DNA of 64,000 nucleotides, taken from contig CAYONZ010000001.1 in the NCBI GenBank assembly GCA_964405465.1, forward strand, positions 124,001 through 188,000, read 5' to 3'. Positions 43,396 to 52,591 of this stretch are shown here, piece after piece. The number at the start of each line of letters is the position of its first letter. Position 1 is the first letter of the stretch. A program made the position numbers and the translations under genes. The notes beneath the pieces are model-generated. The model was given only the letters and a program-made list of their open reading frames with translations. It had not been told where the DNA came from and did no database searches. Origin of the DNA: CAYONZ01 sp964405465. GTDB lineage: Bacteria; Bdellovibrionota; Bdellovibrionia; Bdellovibrionales; JAMPXM01.

Positions 43396-43596
43396 ATGTC
43401 GGAACAAGAAATCTTGGTGGTAACGAGCAAAGTAAAAAAATTGATCAAAGAAAAAGGTGGCTGCAATACTTCATCTGAAGCTGTTGATCTATTGAGTAAA
43501 GCAGTTCGAGCCCTATGTGAGCGTGCAATTGAATCGGCAAAAGCTGATGGCCGCAAAACGGTAATGGGTCGAGACATAATGGTAGAGCATATCTAA
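43396..43596 (+). CDS. Bacterial histone (Bdellovibrio Bd0055/HBb type)
   Basis: 66 residues forming a single minimal histone fold without tails: helix 1 (ILVVTSKVKKLIKEKG), loop with NTSSEA, long helix 2 (VDLLSKAVRALCERAIESAKAD), then GRKTVMGRDIMVEHI with the basic/Thr loop (R53, K54, T55) and the R59-D60 pair that clamps archaeal and eukaryotic histones. It closely resembles Bdellovibrio bacteriovorus Bd0055, an abundant nucleoid histone that binds DNA in an unconventional, non-wrapping mode. An excellent GGAGGAAAT ribosome site precedes ATG 43396, consistent with high expression. The gene stands between tatC and convergent ligA. Confidence 0.93.
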   Translation: MSEQEILVVTSKVKKLIKEKGGCNTSSEAVDLLSKAVRALCERAIESAKADGRKTVMGRDIMVEHI

Positions 43597-43610
43597 AAGA
43601 TATGCTCTAC
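43582..43610. terminator. Perfect 12-bp hairpin shared by histone and ligA ends
   Basis: GTAGAGCATATC (43582-43593) and GATATGCTCTAC (43599-43610) are perfect inverted copies around TAAAA. The histone stop codon is in the loop, and the ligA stop codon (TAG, minus strand) is in the second arm. The stem may end transcription from both sides, though T-runs are poor. The arm also encodes the last four histone residues (VEHI). Confidence 0.6.
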
Positions 43611-45703
43611 TTGATCAAATTTTGCAGACCACTCCAGTCAATAATTTGAACACCTAGCTCCTCTGCTTTTTGTAACTTTGAACCCGCGTCTTCTCCTGCC
43701 AGCAGAATATTTGTTTTTTTGCTGACGGATGATAAAATTGCGCCGCCATTTTGTTCGATTAGATCCTTAGCTTGATCTCGGGAAACAGGTAGTGTTCCGG
43801 TGATCACAAATTTTATTCCTCGAAGTTTTTGAGTTTGGGTTGCTGATAGTTTGTCTTCAAACGTCACGCCAGCCGCTAATAATGCCTTAACCTCGGCCAC
43901 AAAATGCTTACTGTGAACCGTTTCAAAAATGGATGCTGCAACTTTCTCGCCCACATCCTCCACGTTTAACAGATCATCCCGCGAAGCGCTCATTAGAGAT
44001 TCGATCGAACCAAAATGCCGAGCCAGCGACTTTGCTGTTTGCTCACCGACAAATCGAATTCCAAAACTGTAAACAAACTTGGCCAGGGTTGTATTTTTAC
44101 TCTGCTCAATACTCTCCAACAAGTTTTGCGCCGATTTGCTTCCTTGCCGCTCAAGTGAGGATATTGTTTCAAAGTCGAGATGGTACAGATCGCTAAATTT
44201 TTCCACGATTTTTTTGTCAACCAACATTTCAATTAACTTTTCCCCGAGCCCATCAATGTTCATTGCGCGTCGTGAAATAAAGTGTTGCAAGGCGCCCTTG
44301 ATCTTTGAAGAACAAAAACTGTTGGGACACCTAAGTATGGCCTCGTTATCAGACTTAACTGCCAGGGTATCGCAGGTGGGACATCGATTTGGAATAATGA
44401 ATGGAGTCGATTTCGCTGGTCGTTTTGAAAAATCGACGCGTACAATTTCTGGAATTACATCTCCAGCTCTTTGTACAATTACGGTATCCCCAATTCGGAT
44501 GTCTTTGCGATCGATTTCGTCCTGATTATGAAGAGTGGCATTGGTGATACTTACTCCCCCAACCTTCACCGGTTCCATGACAGCGACGGGAGTCAGCGCG
44601 CCCGTTCTGCCGACTTGAACAACAATGTTTTTTATAGTTGTTTCAGCCTGTTCAGGCTTAAATTTTGCGGCCGTGGCCCACCGAGGACTTCGTGCTACAA
44701 ACCCCAATTCTTGCTGTAACTCAAATTTATTTACCTTGCACACGATGCCGTCGATTTCAAAAGGCAGTTCGTGGCGAATAGACTCGATGAAATGATAATA
44801 CTCTACAGCTTCATTTGCCGAGCGGCAAACTCGAGCAAGTGCGATCTTTTTTTGAACATCTTTTTTTCTTAACGTCCTAAGGCAATCCTCTTTAAAAGCA
44901 GAAAATGAAGTTTCTTTGGAAGAAACCTTCAAAACGGGCAAACCTAAGCCATTGCACATCACCTCAAACTCGGCCTGGGTCTTAAATTTCAGGCCATCGA
45001 CTTGCCCAGGAGCATAGCAAAACATTGTGAGAGGTCGATGTGCTGTGATTTGGGGATCAAGCTGCCGTATTGTTCCGGCTGCAGCATTTCGAGGATTTGC
45101 AAACGGTGCCTCCCCGTCATCCTGCTGAGCTTGGTTTAGTTTGGCGAAATCTGATTTATAGATCAAAATTTCTCCGCGGACCTCAAAAATGCTCGGAGGG
45201 TGTGCGGAGTGCAAGCGCAGGGGAACAGATTTGATTGTCTTCACGTTTGCAAGAACACCTTCGCCAATTTCACCATCCCCACGGGTAATGGCATTTGTTA
45301 AGGTCCCGTTTTCATAGACAAGCTCCATTGCAAGACCATCGAACTTTGGCTCGCAGAAATATTCGATCTCATTATTGATTTTAAGAAAATTTTTAATTCT
45401 TTCGTCAAATGCGAGTATATCGTCGGCCGAGTAGCTGTTGGATAGTGAAAGCATTGGGAGTCGATGTGGAATTTTCTCAAATTGTTCACTTGGTTGTCCA
45501 GACACCCTTTGAGTTGGTGAAAAAGGAGAGAAAAATTCAGGATGTTTTGTCTCAAGCTTAACAAGTTCAGAAAAAAGCTGGTCATATTCAAGGTCAGAAA
45601 TTAACGGGCTATCCAATACATAGTATTGGTAATCGTGCTTTTCGATCTGGGATCTTAGGTCATTGATCTTTGATTGAATTTCTGTGGAGGCATTCTTTGG
45701 CAT
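43607..45703 (-). CDS. ligA: NAD-dependent DNA ligase LigA
   Basis: 698 residues with the N-terminal Ia domain (HDYQYYVLDSPLISDLEYD), adenylation domain with active-site lysine in KFDG (K120), OB fold, four-cysteine zinc finger (CPTCDT and CPNSFC), helix-hairpin-helix repeats and a C-terminal BRCT domain (FVITGTLPVSRDQAKDLIEQ). It seals nicks in replication and repair. ATG 45703 gives the normal start; the frame is open to 45745. Convergent with the histone gene. Confidence 0.97.
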   Translation of the reverse strand: MPKNASTEIQSKINDLRSQIEKHDYQYYVLDSPLISDLEYDQLFSELVKLETKHPEFFSPFSPTQRVSGQPSEQFEKIPHRLPMLSLSNSYSADDILAFDERIKNFLKINNEIEYFCEPKFDGLAMELVYENGTLTNAITRGDGEIGEGVLANVKTIKSVPLRLHSAHPPSIFEVRGEILIYKSDFAKLNQAQQDDGEAPFANPRNAAAGTIRQLDPQITAHRPLTMFCYAPGQVDGLKFKTQAEFEVMCNGLGLPVLKVSSKETSFSAFKEDCLRTLRKKDVQKKIALARVCRSANEAVEYYHFIESIRHELPFEIDGIVCKVNKFELQQELGFVARSPRWATAAKFKPEQAETTIKNIVVQVGRTGALTPVAVMEPVKVGGVSITNATLHNQDEIDRKDIRIGDTVIVQRAGDVIPEIVRVDFSKRPAKSTPFIIPNRCPTCDTLAVKSDNEAILRCPNSFCSSKIKGALQHFISRRAMNIDGLGEKLIEMLVDKKIVEKFSDLYHLDFETISSLERQGSKSAQNLLESIEQSKNTTLAKFVYSFGIRFVGEQTAKSLARHFGSIESLMSASRDDLLNVEDVGEKVAASIFETVHSKHFVAEVKALLAAGVTFEDKLSATQTQKLRGIKFVITGTLPVSRDQAKDLIEQNGGAILSSVSKKTNILLAGEDAGSKLQKAEELGVQIIDWSGLQNLIK

Positions 45704-45825
45704 AGGGCGAATTATCACGATGCGAACAATGGCGGTCAACACCAACGCGCGGCAAAAGCATGATAGACAAATTGAAACGGCACCAAGGATTGGCTACTCT
45801 GAAAATTCGAACTCTCGGAGGTAAA

Positions 45826-46107
45826 ATGTTAACAAAAGAAGCTGTAGAACACATTGCGAAGTTGGCAAGGCTAAAGGTGTCGGATGAGGAATTGAGCACA
45901 TACAGCCAGCAGCTTTCTGCTGTGTTGGCCAACTTTCAAGAAATTGAAAAAGTGAACACGGTTGGAATTGAACCGTTGTTAACCCCGACAGAAGTGACGC
46001 AGTTTTTGCGTCCAGATGAAGCTCGGGAATTTGGTAACAAAGACGAAATGTTGGCGAATGCACCTGAAAAATCGGGACATTTATATAAAGTTCCTCCGGT
46101 CGTTTAA
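45826..46107 (+). CDS. gatC: Asp-tRNA(Asn)/Glu-tRNA(Gln) amidotransferase subunit C
   Basis: 93 residues beginning MLTKEAVEHIAKLARLKVSDEE and ending EKSGHLYKVPPVV, the usual GatC sequence. It clamps GatA and GatB. CGGAGGT precedes ATG 45826, and the frame is open from 45760. First gene of the gatCAB operon, divergent from ligA. Confidence 0.96.
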   Translation: MLTKEAVEHIAKLARLKVSDEELSTYSQQLSAVLANFQEIEKVNTVGIEPLLTPTEVTQFLRPDEAREFGNKDEMLANAPEKSGHLYKVPPVV

Positions 46108-46119
46108 GAAGGGAAAATC

Positions 46120-47592
46120 ATGGATATTACCAATGCTAAAATTTCTGAATTGGCAGAATTAGTTCAAAATAGAAAACTGTCAGCAGAAGAGGTCTGTGAC
46201 CATTTTTTGAAGCGCATAGAGTCTCTCGACGGAAAGCTAAACTCCTTCATCACGGTGAATGCAAAGGCGCGAGAAAACGCACGGGCTGTTGATGAAAAAA
46301 TCAAGCGAGGTGAGCAGGTCGGAAGGCTTGCCGGAGTTCCCATCGCGATAAAAGACCTGCTTTGTACTCGTGGTTTGAGAACGACTGCCGGCTCCAAAAT
46401 TCTTCATAATTTTGTTCCGCCATACTCGGCGACAGTGGTCAACCGACTTGAGGCCTCGGGGGCAATTACCATTGGCAAAACAAATCTTGATGAGTTTGCT
46501 ATGGGGTCATCAAATGAAACATCTGCTTTTGGAAAGTGTTTTAATCCTTGGAATCCAGAATATGTACCAGGAGGCTCAAGTGGAGGGTCTGCATCTGCTC
46601 TGGCAGCACATCTAGCGCCAGGCGCGATTGGAACAGACACCGGAGGTTCTATACGCCAGCCGGCAAGTTTTTGTGGAGTGTTTGGTATAAAACCTACCTA
46701 TGGGCGAGTTAGCCGATTTGGGATTGTGGCCTATGCGTCGAGTTTGGATCAAGCCGGCCCTATGGCACAATCGACGAAGGACTGTGCTCTCATGTTAGAG
46801 ACAATTTCAGGTCACGATGAAAATGATGCAACAACATCAAAAGAAAAAGTGCCACAGTGGTCGACCAAACTTTCGAATGATTTAAAGGGAATGCGAATTG
46901 GTCTCCCTGCTGAGTATTTCACCGACGCAGTAGATGCAGATGTCATGAAGGTTGTACAGCAAGCGATTGAAGCGGTGAAATCTCGAGGAGCAGAAGTGGT
47001 GAGCGTTGGACTACCGTTGGTTAAGCATGCGGTGCCAATCTATTATTTAATCGCAACCTCAGAGGCCTCGAGCAATTTGGCTCGTTATGATGGTATTCGG
47101 TATGGATATCGATCAAATTTCGATAGTGTTCCGGCGAAAGACATCGATGAGCTTTATTCGCGAAACCGTGGAGAGGGCTTTGGCACAGAGGTTAAGCGTC
47201 GAATTATGTTGGGTACGTATGCTCTTTCAAGTGGCTATTACGATGCATTTTATCAAAAGGCCTGCCAGGTCAGAAGAATGTTGCGCAGTGAATTTTTGAA
47301 CGCATTCAAACAGTGTGATGTTCTGATGTCTCCAGTGACGGCTTCACCAGCATTTAAAGTGGGAGAAAGGGTTCAGGATCCTCTGAAAATGTACCTGAAT
47401 GACATTTATACCACGTCTACCAACCTTGCCGGACTCCCAGGAATGTCGGTGCCTGCTGGATTTTCATCAAAAGGCTTACCGATCGGTGTTCAGCTCACAG
47501 GCCAACACTTTGATGAACAAACAATTTTCAACGTCTCATATGCCATAGAAACTACTTTGAAAATGGAAGCGAGAAAACCACATGTCATTTAA
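46120..47592 (+). CDS. gatA: Asp-tRNA(Asn)/Glu-tRNA(Gln) amidotransferase subunit A
   Basis: 490 residues of the amidase-signature family with the Ser-cisSer-Lys triad visible: K78 in IAIKDLL, S153 in GGSSGGSASA and S177 in TDTGGSIRQP. GatA releases ammonia from glutamine for transfer to mischarged tRNA bound by GatB. Presence of gatCAB implies the organism makes Gln-tRNA and/or Asn-tRNA indirectly. Overlaps gatB by 11 bases. Confidence 0.98.
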   Translation: MDITNAKISELAELVQNRKLSAEEVCDHFLKRIESLDGKLNSFITVNAKARENARAVDEKIKRGEQVGRLAGVPIAIKDLLCTRGLRTTAGSKILHNFVPPYSATVVNRLEASGAITIGKTNLDEFAMGSSNETSAFGKCFNPWNPEYVPGGSSGGSASALAAHLAPGAIGTDTGGSIRQPASFCGVFGIKPTYGRVSRFGIVAYASSLDQAGPMAQSTKDCALMLETISGHDENDATTSKEKVPQWSTKLSNDLKGMRIGLPAEYFTDAVDADVMKVVQQAIEAVKSRGAEVVSVGLPLVKHAVPIYYLIATSEASSNLARYDGIRYGYRSNFDSVPAKDIDELYSRNRGEGFGTEVKRRIMLGTYALSSGYYDAFYQKACQVRRMLRSEFLNAFKQCDVLMSPVTASPAFKVGERVQDPLKMYLNDIYTTSTNLAGLPGMSVPAGFSSKGLPIGVQLTGQHFDEQTIFNVSYAIETTLKMEARKPHVI

Positions 47593-49015
47593 CGACTATG
47601 AAGCCGTCATCGGGCTTGAAATTCACGCACAACTTTTAACAAATAGTAAAATGTTTTGTTCGGACTCCAGTCATTTTGGAGGAGGAGACAATGATCATAT
47701 TTGCCCAGTATGCACGGCAATGCCTGGCTCTTTACCGGTCATAAATTCTCGGGCAGTTGAATATTCGGTCAAAACCGGATTGGCACTTGGATGCCAAATA
47801 CGAGAGCGATCTATTTTTGCTCGCAAACAGTATTTTTATCCAGATTTACCTAAGGGATATCAAATTTCACAGTACGATAAACCGCTTTGTGAACACGGCC
47901 GAGTCGATTACATGTTGAACGGAGAAAAGCGCTCAGTTTCAATAACTCGAGCACACATGGAAGAAGACGCTGGAAAATCAACCCACCATGGTGAGCACAG
48001 TTTGATCAATCTGAATCGTGCCGGTGTTCCGCTTTTGGAGATTGTCTCTGGTCCGGATATGCGTACGGCGGCAGAGGCTGCAGAGTACGCAAGAACCGTT
48101 CGTCAGATATTGCGCTATTTGAATGTCTGCGATGGAAACCTTGAAGAAGGGTCATTGCGATGTGACTGCAACGTAAGTGTTCGCAAAAGAGGTGTTGAAA
48201 AATTTGGAACTAAAGTTGAAATTAAAAACATCAATTCATTTCGATTCATCGAAAAAGCAATTGAGTATGAAATTCAACGACAGATTGATTGTTTAGAAAC
48301 TGGTGAGGTTATTTCTCAGGAAACTCGACTCTATGACCCTGACAAAAACCGAACGTTTATGATGCGGTCAAAAGAAGAGGCGCATGACTACAGGTATTTC
48401 CCTGACCCTGATTTGCTTCCAGTTGAGGTGTCAGCGGATTATATTGCAAAGCTCAAGTCTGATTTGCCAGAACTTCCAATTGCTCGTGCTGAACGATTCA
48501 TTTCCGAATACAAACTGCCTGAATATGATGCCTTTGTATTAACCCAAGAGAAGGCGTTAGCAGAATTTTTTGAAAAAGTGGCCGCAGTGAGTGGAAATCC
48601 AAAGGCTGCATCAAATTGGGTTATGACAGACTTGTTGCGCGATTTGAACGAGAATAAATTAGACGTTACCCAAAGTCCGATTTCAGCGGAAAATCTTGGA
48701 AAGATGATTTCTTTAATCGAAAAAGGAACAATCTCTGGAAAAATTGCCAAGACAGTCTTTGCCGAGATGTGGAAGGCTCCCAAAGATCCAGAGACAATAG
48801 TTAAAGAGAAGGGACTTGTTCAGATTACTGACTCAAGCGCCATTGAGAAGATTATCGATGACGTAATCGCGGCAAATTCTGGGCAGGTGGCAGAATATCG
48901 TGCAGGTAAAGAAAAACTTTTTGGATTTTTTGTTGGGCAAGTGATGAAGCTTTCAAAAGGTCAAGCAAGTCCAGATGCTGTAAACGATTTACTCAAAAGC
49001 AAGCTGAAGGGTTAA
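47582..49015 (+). CDS. gatB: Asp-tRNA(Asn)/Glu-tRNA(Gln) amidotransferase subunit B
   Basis: 477 residues with EAVIGLEIHAQLLTNSKMFC, the zinc-site CPVCTAMPGSLPVIN, ARKQYFYPDLPKGYQISQYD, and the C-terminal YqeY-like tail domain that holds tRNA. It phosphorylates or activates the mischarged aminoacyl group and amidates it with ammonia from GatA. Full length. Confidence 0.98.
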   Translation: MSFNDYEAVIGLEIHAQLLTNSKMFCSDSSHFGGGDNDHICPVCTAMPGSLPVINSRAVEYSVKTGLALGCQIRERSIFARKQYFYPDLPKGYQISQYDKPLCEHGRVDYMLNGEKRSVSITRAHMEEDAGKSTHHGEHSLINLNRAGVPLLEIVSGPDMRTAAEAAEYARTVRQILRYLNVCDGNLEEGSLRCDCNVSVRKRGVEKFGTKVEIKNINSFRFIEKAIEYEIQRQIDCLETGEVISQETRLYDPDKNRTFMMRSKEEAHDYRYFPDPDLLPVEVSADYIAKLKSDLPELPIARAERFISEYKLPEYDAFVLTQEKALAEFFEKVAAVSGNPKAASNWVMTDLLRDLNENKLDVTQSPISAENLGKMISLIEKGTISGKIAKTVFAEMWKAPKDPETIVKEKGLVQITDSSAIEKIIDDVIAANSGQVAEYRAGKEKLFGFFVGQVMKLSKGQASPDAVNDLLKSKLKG

Positions 49016-49016
49016 G

Positions 49017-49943
49017 ATGAAGGTTGCCGCTCTCGATTTAGGCACGAACACCTTTCTGTGTTTGATTGCGGAAGTCGAGTATGGACAAATTAAAAAGGTT
49101 TATGCTGACGAGGTACGTGTTGTAAGACTTGGTCAAGGGGTCCATGCCACGCGGTTGTTTCATCCTGAGGCGCTCATTCGTGCTCGGCAGTGTTTACAAG
49201 AGTATGCTGCGCTTATTTTACGGCATCACGTGCAAAGAATTGTCGCGGTCACAACAAGCGCCGCCCGCGATGTAACAAACGCGGACGAACTTTTTAAAAT
49301 CGGTCGCGAACTTAATATACCAATTCAGATTTTTTCTGGGGACCAGGAAGCAGAATTCACCTTCAAGGGTGCGTTCATGGGCACAGCACAGAGCCAAGAA
49401 CCAAAGATGGTGATTGATATTGGCGGTGGCTCAACAGAATTTATTTTTGGAGATCAATTTGCCAAAACGGACCAAATTGAAAACAAAATTAGCCTTGATA
49501 TTGGTGCAGTTCGATTGACCGAGATGTTTGTAACTCGACATCCGATATCGTGCGAAGAGCAGAGAATTGCAGAACAGTATATTCGCAATGAGCTTAAGAA
49601 AATTGTCACAATGAAGAAGAGTGGTGTTCGTTATCATTCTGTCGCGGTGGCGGGAACGCCTACTACCCTAGCTGCGGTAGTTCAGGGTGTTGTGTTCTCG
49701 CCCGAAAAAATTGATGGCTATTTTCTGTCTCACGGTGTCTTGGTGAGTTGGGAAAGGCGTTTGAGCGACATGACAGTTGAGCAAAGGCAGAATTTAATCG
49801 GCATGGAACCCAAAAGAGCAGATGTTTTGCCGATGGGTGTTCTGATTTTGCGCCTTGCATGCGAGGTTCTTGGTTTTGAGGGTTTCTACGTATCGACGAA
49901 AGGTCTTCGGTATGGGATTGCAGCCCAAGCGGAGGCGCAGTGA
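49017..49943 (+). CDS. Ppx/GppA family exopolyphosphatase / pppGpp phosphatase
   Basis: 308 residues of the ASKHA-fold Ppx/GppA family: phosphate-1 loop AALDLGTNTFLCLIAE, TTSAARDVTN, and phosphate-2 DIGGGSTEFIFG. It covers only the two-lobe core and lacks the extra C-terminal domains of E. coli Ppx, like short Ppx1 forms. Substrate could be polyphosphate or pppGpp, and sequence alone does not decide. It begins two bases after gatB. Confidence 0.9.
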   Translation: MKVAALDLGTNTFLCLIAEVEYGQIKKVYADEVRVVRLGQGVHATRLFHPEALIRARQCLQEYAALILRHHVQRIVAVTTSAARDVTNADELFKIGRELNIPIQIFSGDQEAEFTFKGAFMGTAQSQEPKMVIDIGGGSTEFIFGDQFAKTDQIENKISLDIGAVRLTEMFVTRHPISCEEQRIAEQYIRNELKKIVTMKKSGVRYHSVAVAGTPTTLAAVVQGVVFSPEKIDGYFLSHGVLVSWERRLSDMTVEQRQNLIGMEPKRADVLPMGVLILRLACEVLGFEGFYVSTKGLRYGIAAQAEAQ

Positions 49944-50368
49944 AATTCAAAGCTGTATTTTTGTTACTAATTTTAAGCTCAACGGTATTTGCGAGACCCA
50001 GTTTTATGCAAAAAAAAATTTCTGTAGGATCAAAAAAAGTGGTCGTAGAAATTGCAGATGATGAAGAGAAGAGAGCTTTTGGGCTAATGAAAGTAACGAA
50101 ATTAGAAAGAGACCACGGCATGTTATTCATTTTTGAGCGAGAGCGTCCACTTTCGTTCTGGATGAAAGACACACCAATTCCCTTATCGATAGGCTTTTTT
50201 AATTCAAAAAAAATGCTTGTGCAGATTCTTGAAATGAAGACTGCCTCAGTAGTTCAACAGAATCTTCCTGTGTATAAGAGCAAGGTTCCTTGTCAGTATG
50301 CACTCGAAATGCCAACCGGCTGGTATTCGGCAAACCATATTAAGTTAGGCAGCAAATTGAATATTTAA
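49940..50368 (+). CDS. Secreted DUF192 protein
   Basis: 142 residues. A signal peptide (KAVFLLLILSSTVFA) precedes a DUF192 beta domain: DDEEKRAFGLM, LFIFERERPLSFWMKDTPIPLSIGFF, CQYALEMPTGWY and the C-terminal G-S-K-L. DUF192 proteins are widespread secreted or periplasmic proteins of unknown function. GTG 49940 overlaps the Ppx stop by four bases. Confidence 0.9.
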   Translation: MKFKAVFLLLILSSTVFARPSFMQKKISVGSKKVVVEIADDEEKRAFGLMKVTKLERDHGMLFIFERERPLSFWMKDTPIPLSIGFFNSKKMLVQILEMKTASVVQQNLPVYKSKVPCQYALEMPTGWYSANHIKLGSKLNI

Positions 50369-50650
50369 AAAAAGATAACCGTCAGGTGATTCTTTTTTCG
50401 ATTTCGTTTCTAGGATGCTTTTGTTGCTCCAGCGTGTCTTTCGAGCCCAATTGAAATCCAAAACCTCTTACTGGACCAGTCTTTGGTGTAAGCATTCTAT
50501 CCAATTTTTAGTTACGGAAAATTATTCCGCGACGAACGTCAAAAAAGTATTGGACCTTTGGACGTCTTTATCTCATGGCGTTTAATTCCGAATATTCATG
50601 TGATTAAATAGAAATAGTTAATGAAAGAAATTTAAGTAAGGATGACATCA

Positions 50651-52057
50651 ATGAAAAAATCCACACTTGTCTTGTTTGTAGCGTTAGTGTTCGTGCTTGG
50701 ATTGACAGCCTGTAGCTCAAGTGAGCAAGAGGGTGACGGCCAAGTTGCAGCGTCGAACGATGGCAGCTTCAGTCAAGACGGCGGACAAGATTTTAAAGAC
50801 GGTCAATCAACGGAGTCTCAGGCTTCTTCGGGAGATCAGCCTTCTGACGGCGCTGCCGCTGAACAGACACCAGCGGATCAGCTTGCGGCCGGTGAGCAAC
50901 AGCCGCAAGAGGTCACACCACAGCCGGATGCAAATCAATTAAGTGACGGCAATCTTGCTCTGGATGAACAGCCTAAACCTGATCAAACCACTGAGACAGC
51001 GAACAATTCTGGTTTACTCACAGAAGATGAGTTGGCAATGGACACGGGTGAAGAGTTGAACGAATTCCCAGATGGTGTAGCTGCCCAGCAGCCCGAAGCT
51101 GCAGTTGCGCAAAATCCAACTGACGCTCCAGCCTTTCAACAGCCAGAGATTGCCCCTCAAGAGACCGCTCCAGCTGTGGCAGCAGCTCCTTCAGCAGAAG
51201 AACCTAAGCCAGCTAAATTTTCAGCATATCAAAAAATTAAAGAGCAACCATTTACTGTAGCCGGAACGCTGCTAAATAGGGTTTATGTTGCAAGAGCAGG
51301 AGACACGCTCGCTCAAGTAAGTGACAAGATATATGGTGCAGACAGGTCTAAAGAACTTAAAAAATGGAATCCCGGAAAAAAATCAAATCTGTCAGCTGGC
51401 GACAAAATCTACTATGCCTCTAGCGCCAAGCCTGATGACCAGCAGATGTTGACCTACTACGATGAAAAAGGAATCGCTCCACAAATTTACACCACCAAAG
51501 AGGGTGATAATCTGCGAAAATTCGCAAAGGAACTGTTGGGCTCTGCGGATTCATGGAAAGAGATCTATGCCACAAATAGGGATCTTGAATCAAAAGGTGC
51601 CGTCCCTGCTGGATTGGCAATTCGCTACTGGCCTCTCGATGCGGGAGCTTCGTCGACGATGGCGTCAGCACAATTGCCAAACAAAGAAGACAATAGTGGA
51701 TTTAATGTGCCAATTGAGCCTATTGCTCCAATCAACCAGGCTCCTCCAGTTGCTGTCAATCCAGTTGCGCCGACTCAACAACAGCCAACGCCTCCGGTGG
51801 TAGACCCAAGTGTGGCGGTTTCGCAGCCTCCAGTTAATCCAACTCCTCCGGTAGCCATGAATGAGCAAGCAGCGCCACCTATGAAACCGACGAAGCCTCA
51901 GGTGAAACCTCACGAACCAGCATCAGAAGAAGATCTAACGACTTCACTATTGCTCGGCGGTGTTTTGGTGTTAGCGGCTGTGGGTGGATTCATGATGCTT
52001 AAGAAACGCAAGAGTGCGGCCCAACAGCCTATGGACCTCTCTGCTACACAAGCGTGA
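50651..52057 (+). CDS. LysM lipoprotein with C-terminal membrane anchor (FimV-like layout)
   Basis: About 468 residues: lipoprotein signal ending LGLTAC (cysteine near residue 22), a long S/Q/D/E-rich low-complexity region to ~200, two LysM-like modules (ARAGDTLAQVSDKIYG, ~212-255; TTKEGDNLRKFAKELLG, ~280-325), a proline-rich linker, and a final membrane helix (LLLGGVLVLAAVGGFMML, ~433-452) with a short basic cytoplasmic tail. LysM binds glycan, so the chain could span from membrane to peptidoglycan. Similar to FimV-type hub proteins in architecture, but no TPR/FimV C domain. Start ATG 50651 after AAGG; ATG 50642 is alternative. The 282 bases before it hold no recognisable gene. Confidence 0.82.
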   Translation: MKKSTLVLFVALVFVLGLTACSSSEQEGDGQVAASNDGSFSQDGGQDFKDGQSTESQASSGDQPSDGAAAEQTPADQLAAGEQQPQEVTPQPDANQLSDGNLALDEQPKPDQTTETANNSGLLTEDELAMDTGEELNEFPDGVAAQQPEAAVAQNPTDAPAFQQPEIAPQETAPAVAAAPSAEEPKPAKFSAYQKIKEQPFTVAGTLLNRVYVARAGDTLAQVSDKIYGADRSKELKKWNPGKKSNLSAGDKIYYASSAKPDDQQMLTYYDEKGIAPQIYTTKEGDNLRKFAKELLGSADSWKEIYATNRDLESKGAVPAGLAIRYWPLDAGASSTMASAQLPNKEDNSGFNVPIEPIAPINQAPPVAVNPVAPTQQQPTPPVVDPSVAVSQPPVNPTPPVAMNEQAAPPMKPTKPQVKPHEPASEEDLTTSLLLGGVLVLAAVGGFMMLKKRKSAAQQPMDLSATQA

Positions 52058-52092
52058 TCAAAGTACAAAAATAGCTTCTCAGAATCACTATT

Positions 52093-52128
52093 CCCCCGGC
52101 CGAACTAAAGGTTGGGGGATTTTCATTT
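52093..52128 (+). terminator. Rho-independent terminator of the LysM gene
   Basis: CCCCCGGCC (52093-52101) pairs with GGTTGGGGG (52110-52118) with two G-U pairs around an eight-base loop, followed by ATTTTCATTT. It starts 35 bases after the stop codon. Confidence 0.85.
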
Positions 52129-52152
52129 CAGGCATTTTTTGAATTGTGGAAT

Positions 52153-52177
52153 AAAAAAACCGCTCTCTTAGGAGCGG
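52153..52177 (-). terminator. Rho-independent terminator of the PilZ gene
   Basis: On the minus strand CCGCTC-ctaaga-GAGCGG is followed by seven T (52159-52153). It starts 40 bases after the PilZ stop codon. Confidence 0.88.
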
Positions 52178-52216
52178 CAAATTGCGATATTGATCTATAT
52201 GAATATGTATTACCGG

Positions 52217-52591
52217 TTACCCAACCTTTTTCAGAATGTCATCAAAGAGACTCTTTTTGTCTTCACGGTTGTTTTCTACAAAGTACATCAGGTCATCGAC
52301 GATTTGCACATCCCGGTTGTTAAACGGATTGAATTTAATACCTGCACCTAACTCGTTTGCCCAAACAATTACGGCGCTGATCTTTCGGACTCGCCCACCA
52401 ACCTTAAGGAAAACACAAAGCTTGTCGTTGGTGCGAAGTTCATTCTGACCATGTTCCAAAAAAGCTCCAGTAAGGCTGATATTCTTTAACAGGCCCAGGT
52501 CTGCCTCTCGGGCATAACTCTTCTTAAACTCCACCTCAAGAGACAGCGGAATTCGTCTTGCGGGCATTTGATTCGAAATAGAAGTAGACAT
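52217..52591 (-). CDS. PilZ domain protein
   Basis: About 124 residues, a single PilZ domain. The c-di-GMP binding pattern is present as RR in PARRIPLSLEVEF followed by NISLTGAFLE, the D/N-x-S-x-x-G motif. It probably acts as a stand-alone c-di-GMP receptor. Bdellovibrio species have many such proteins that switch between free and predatory life. Start ATG 52591 has GGAGGGGAGT directly upstream; the frame is open to 52657. Confidence 0.88.
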   Translation of the reverse strand: MSTSISNQMPARRIPLSLEVEFKKSYAREADLGLLKNISLTGAFLEHGQNELRTNDKLCVFLKVGGRVRKISAVIVWANELGAGIKFNPFNNRDVQIVDDLMYFVENNREDKKSLFDDILKKVG

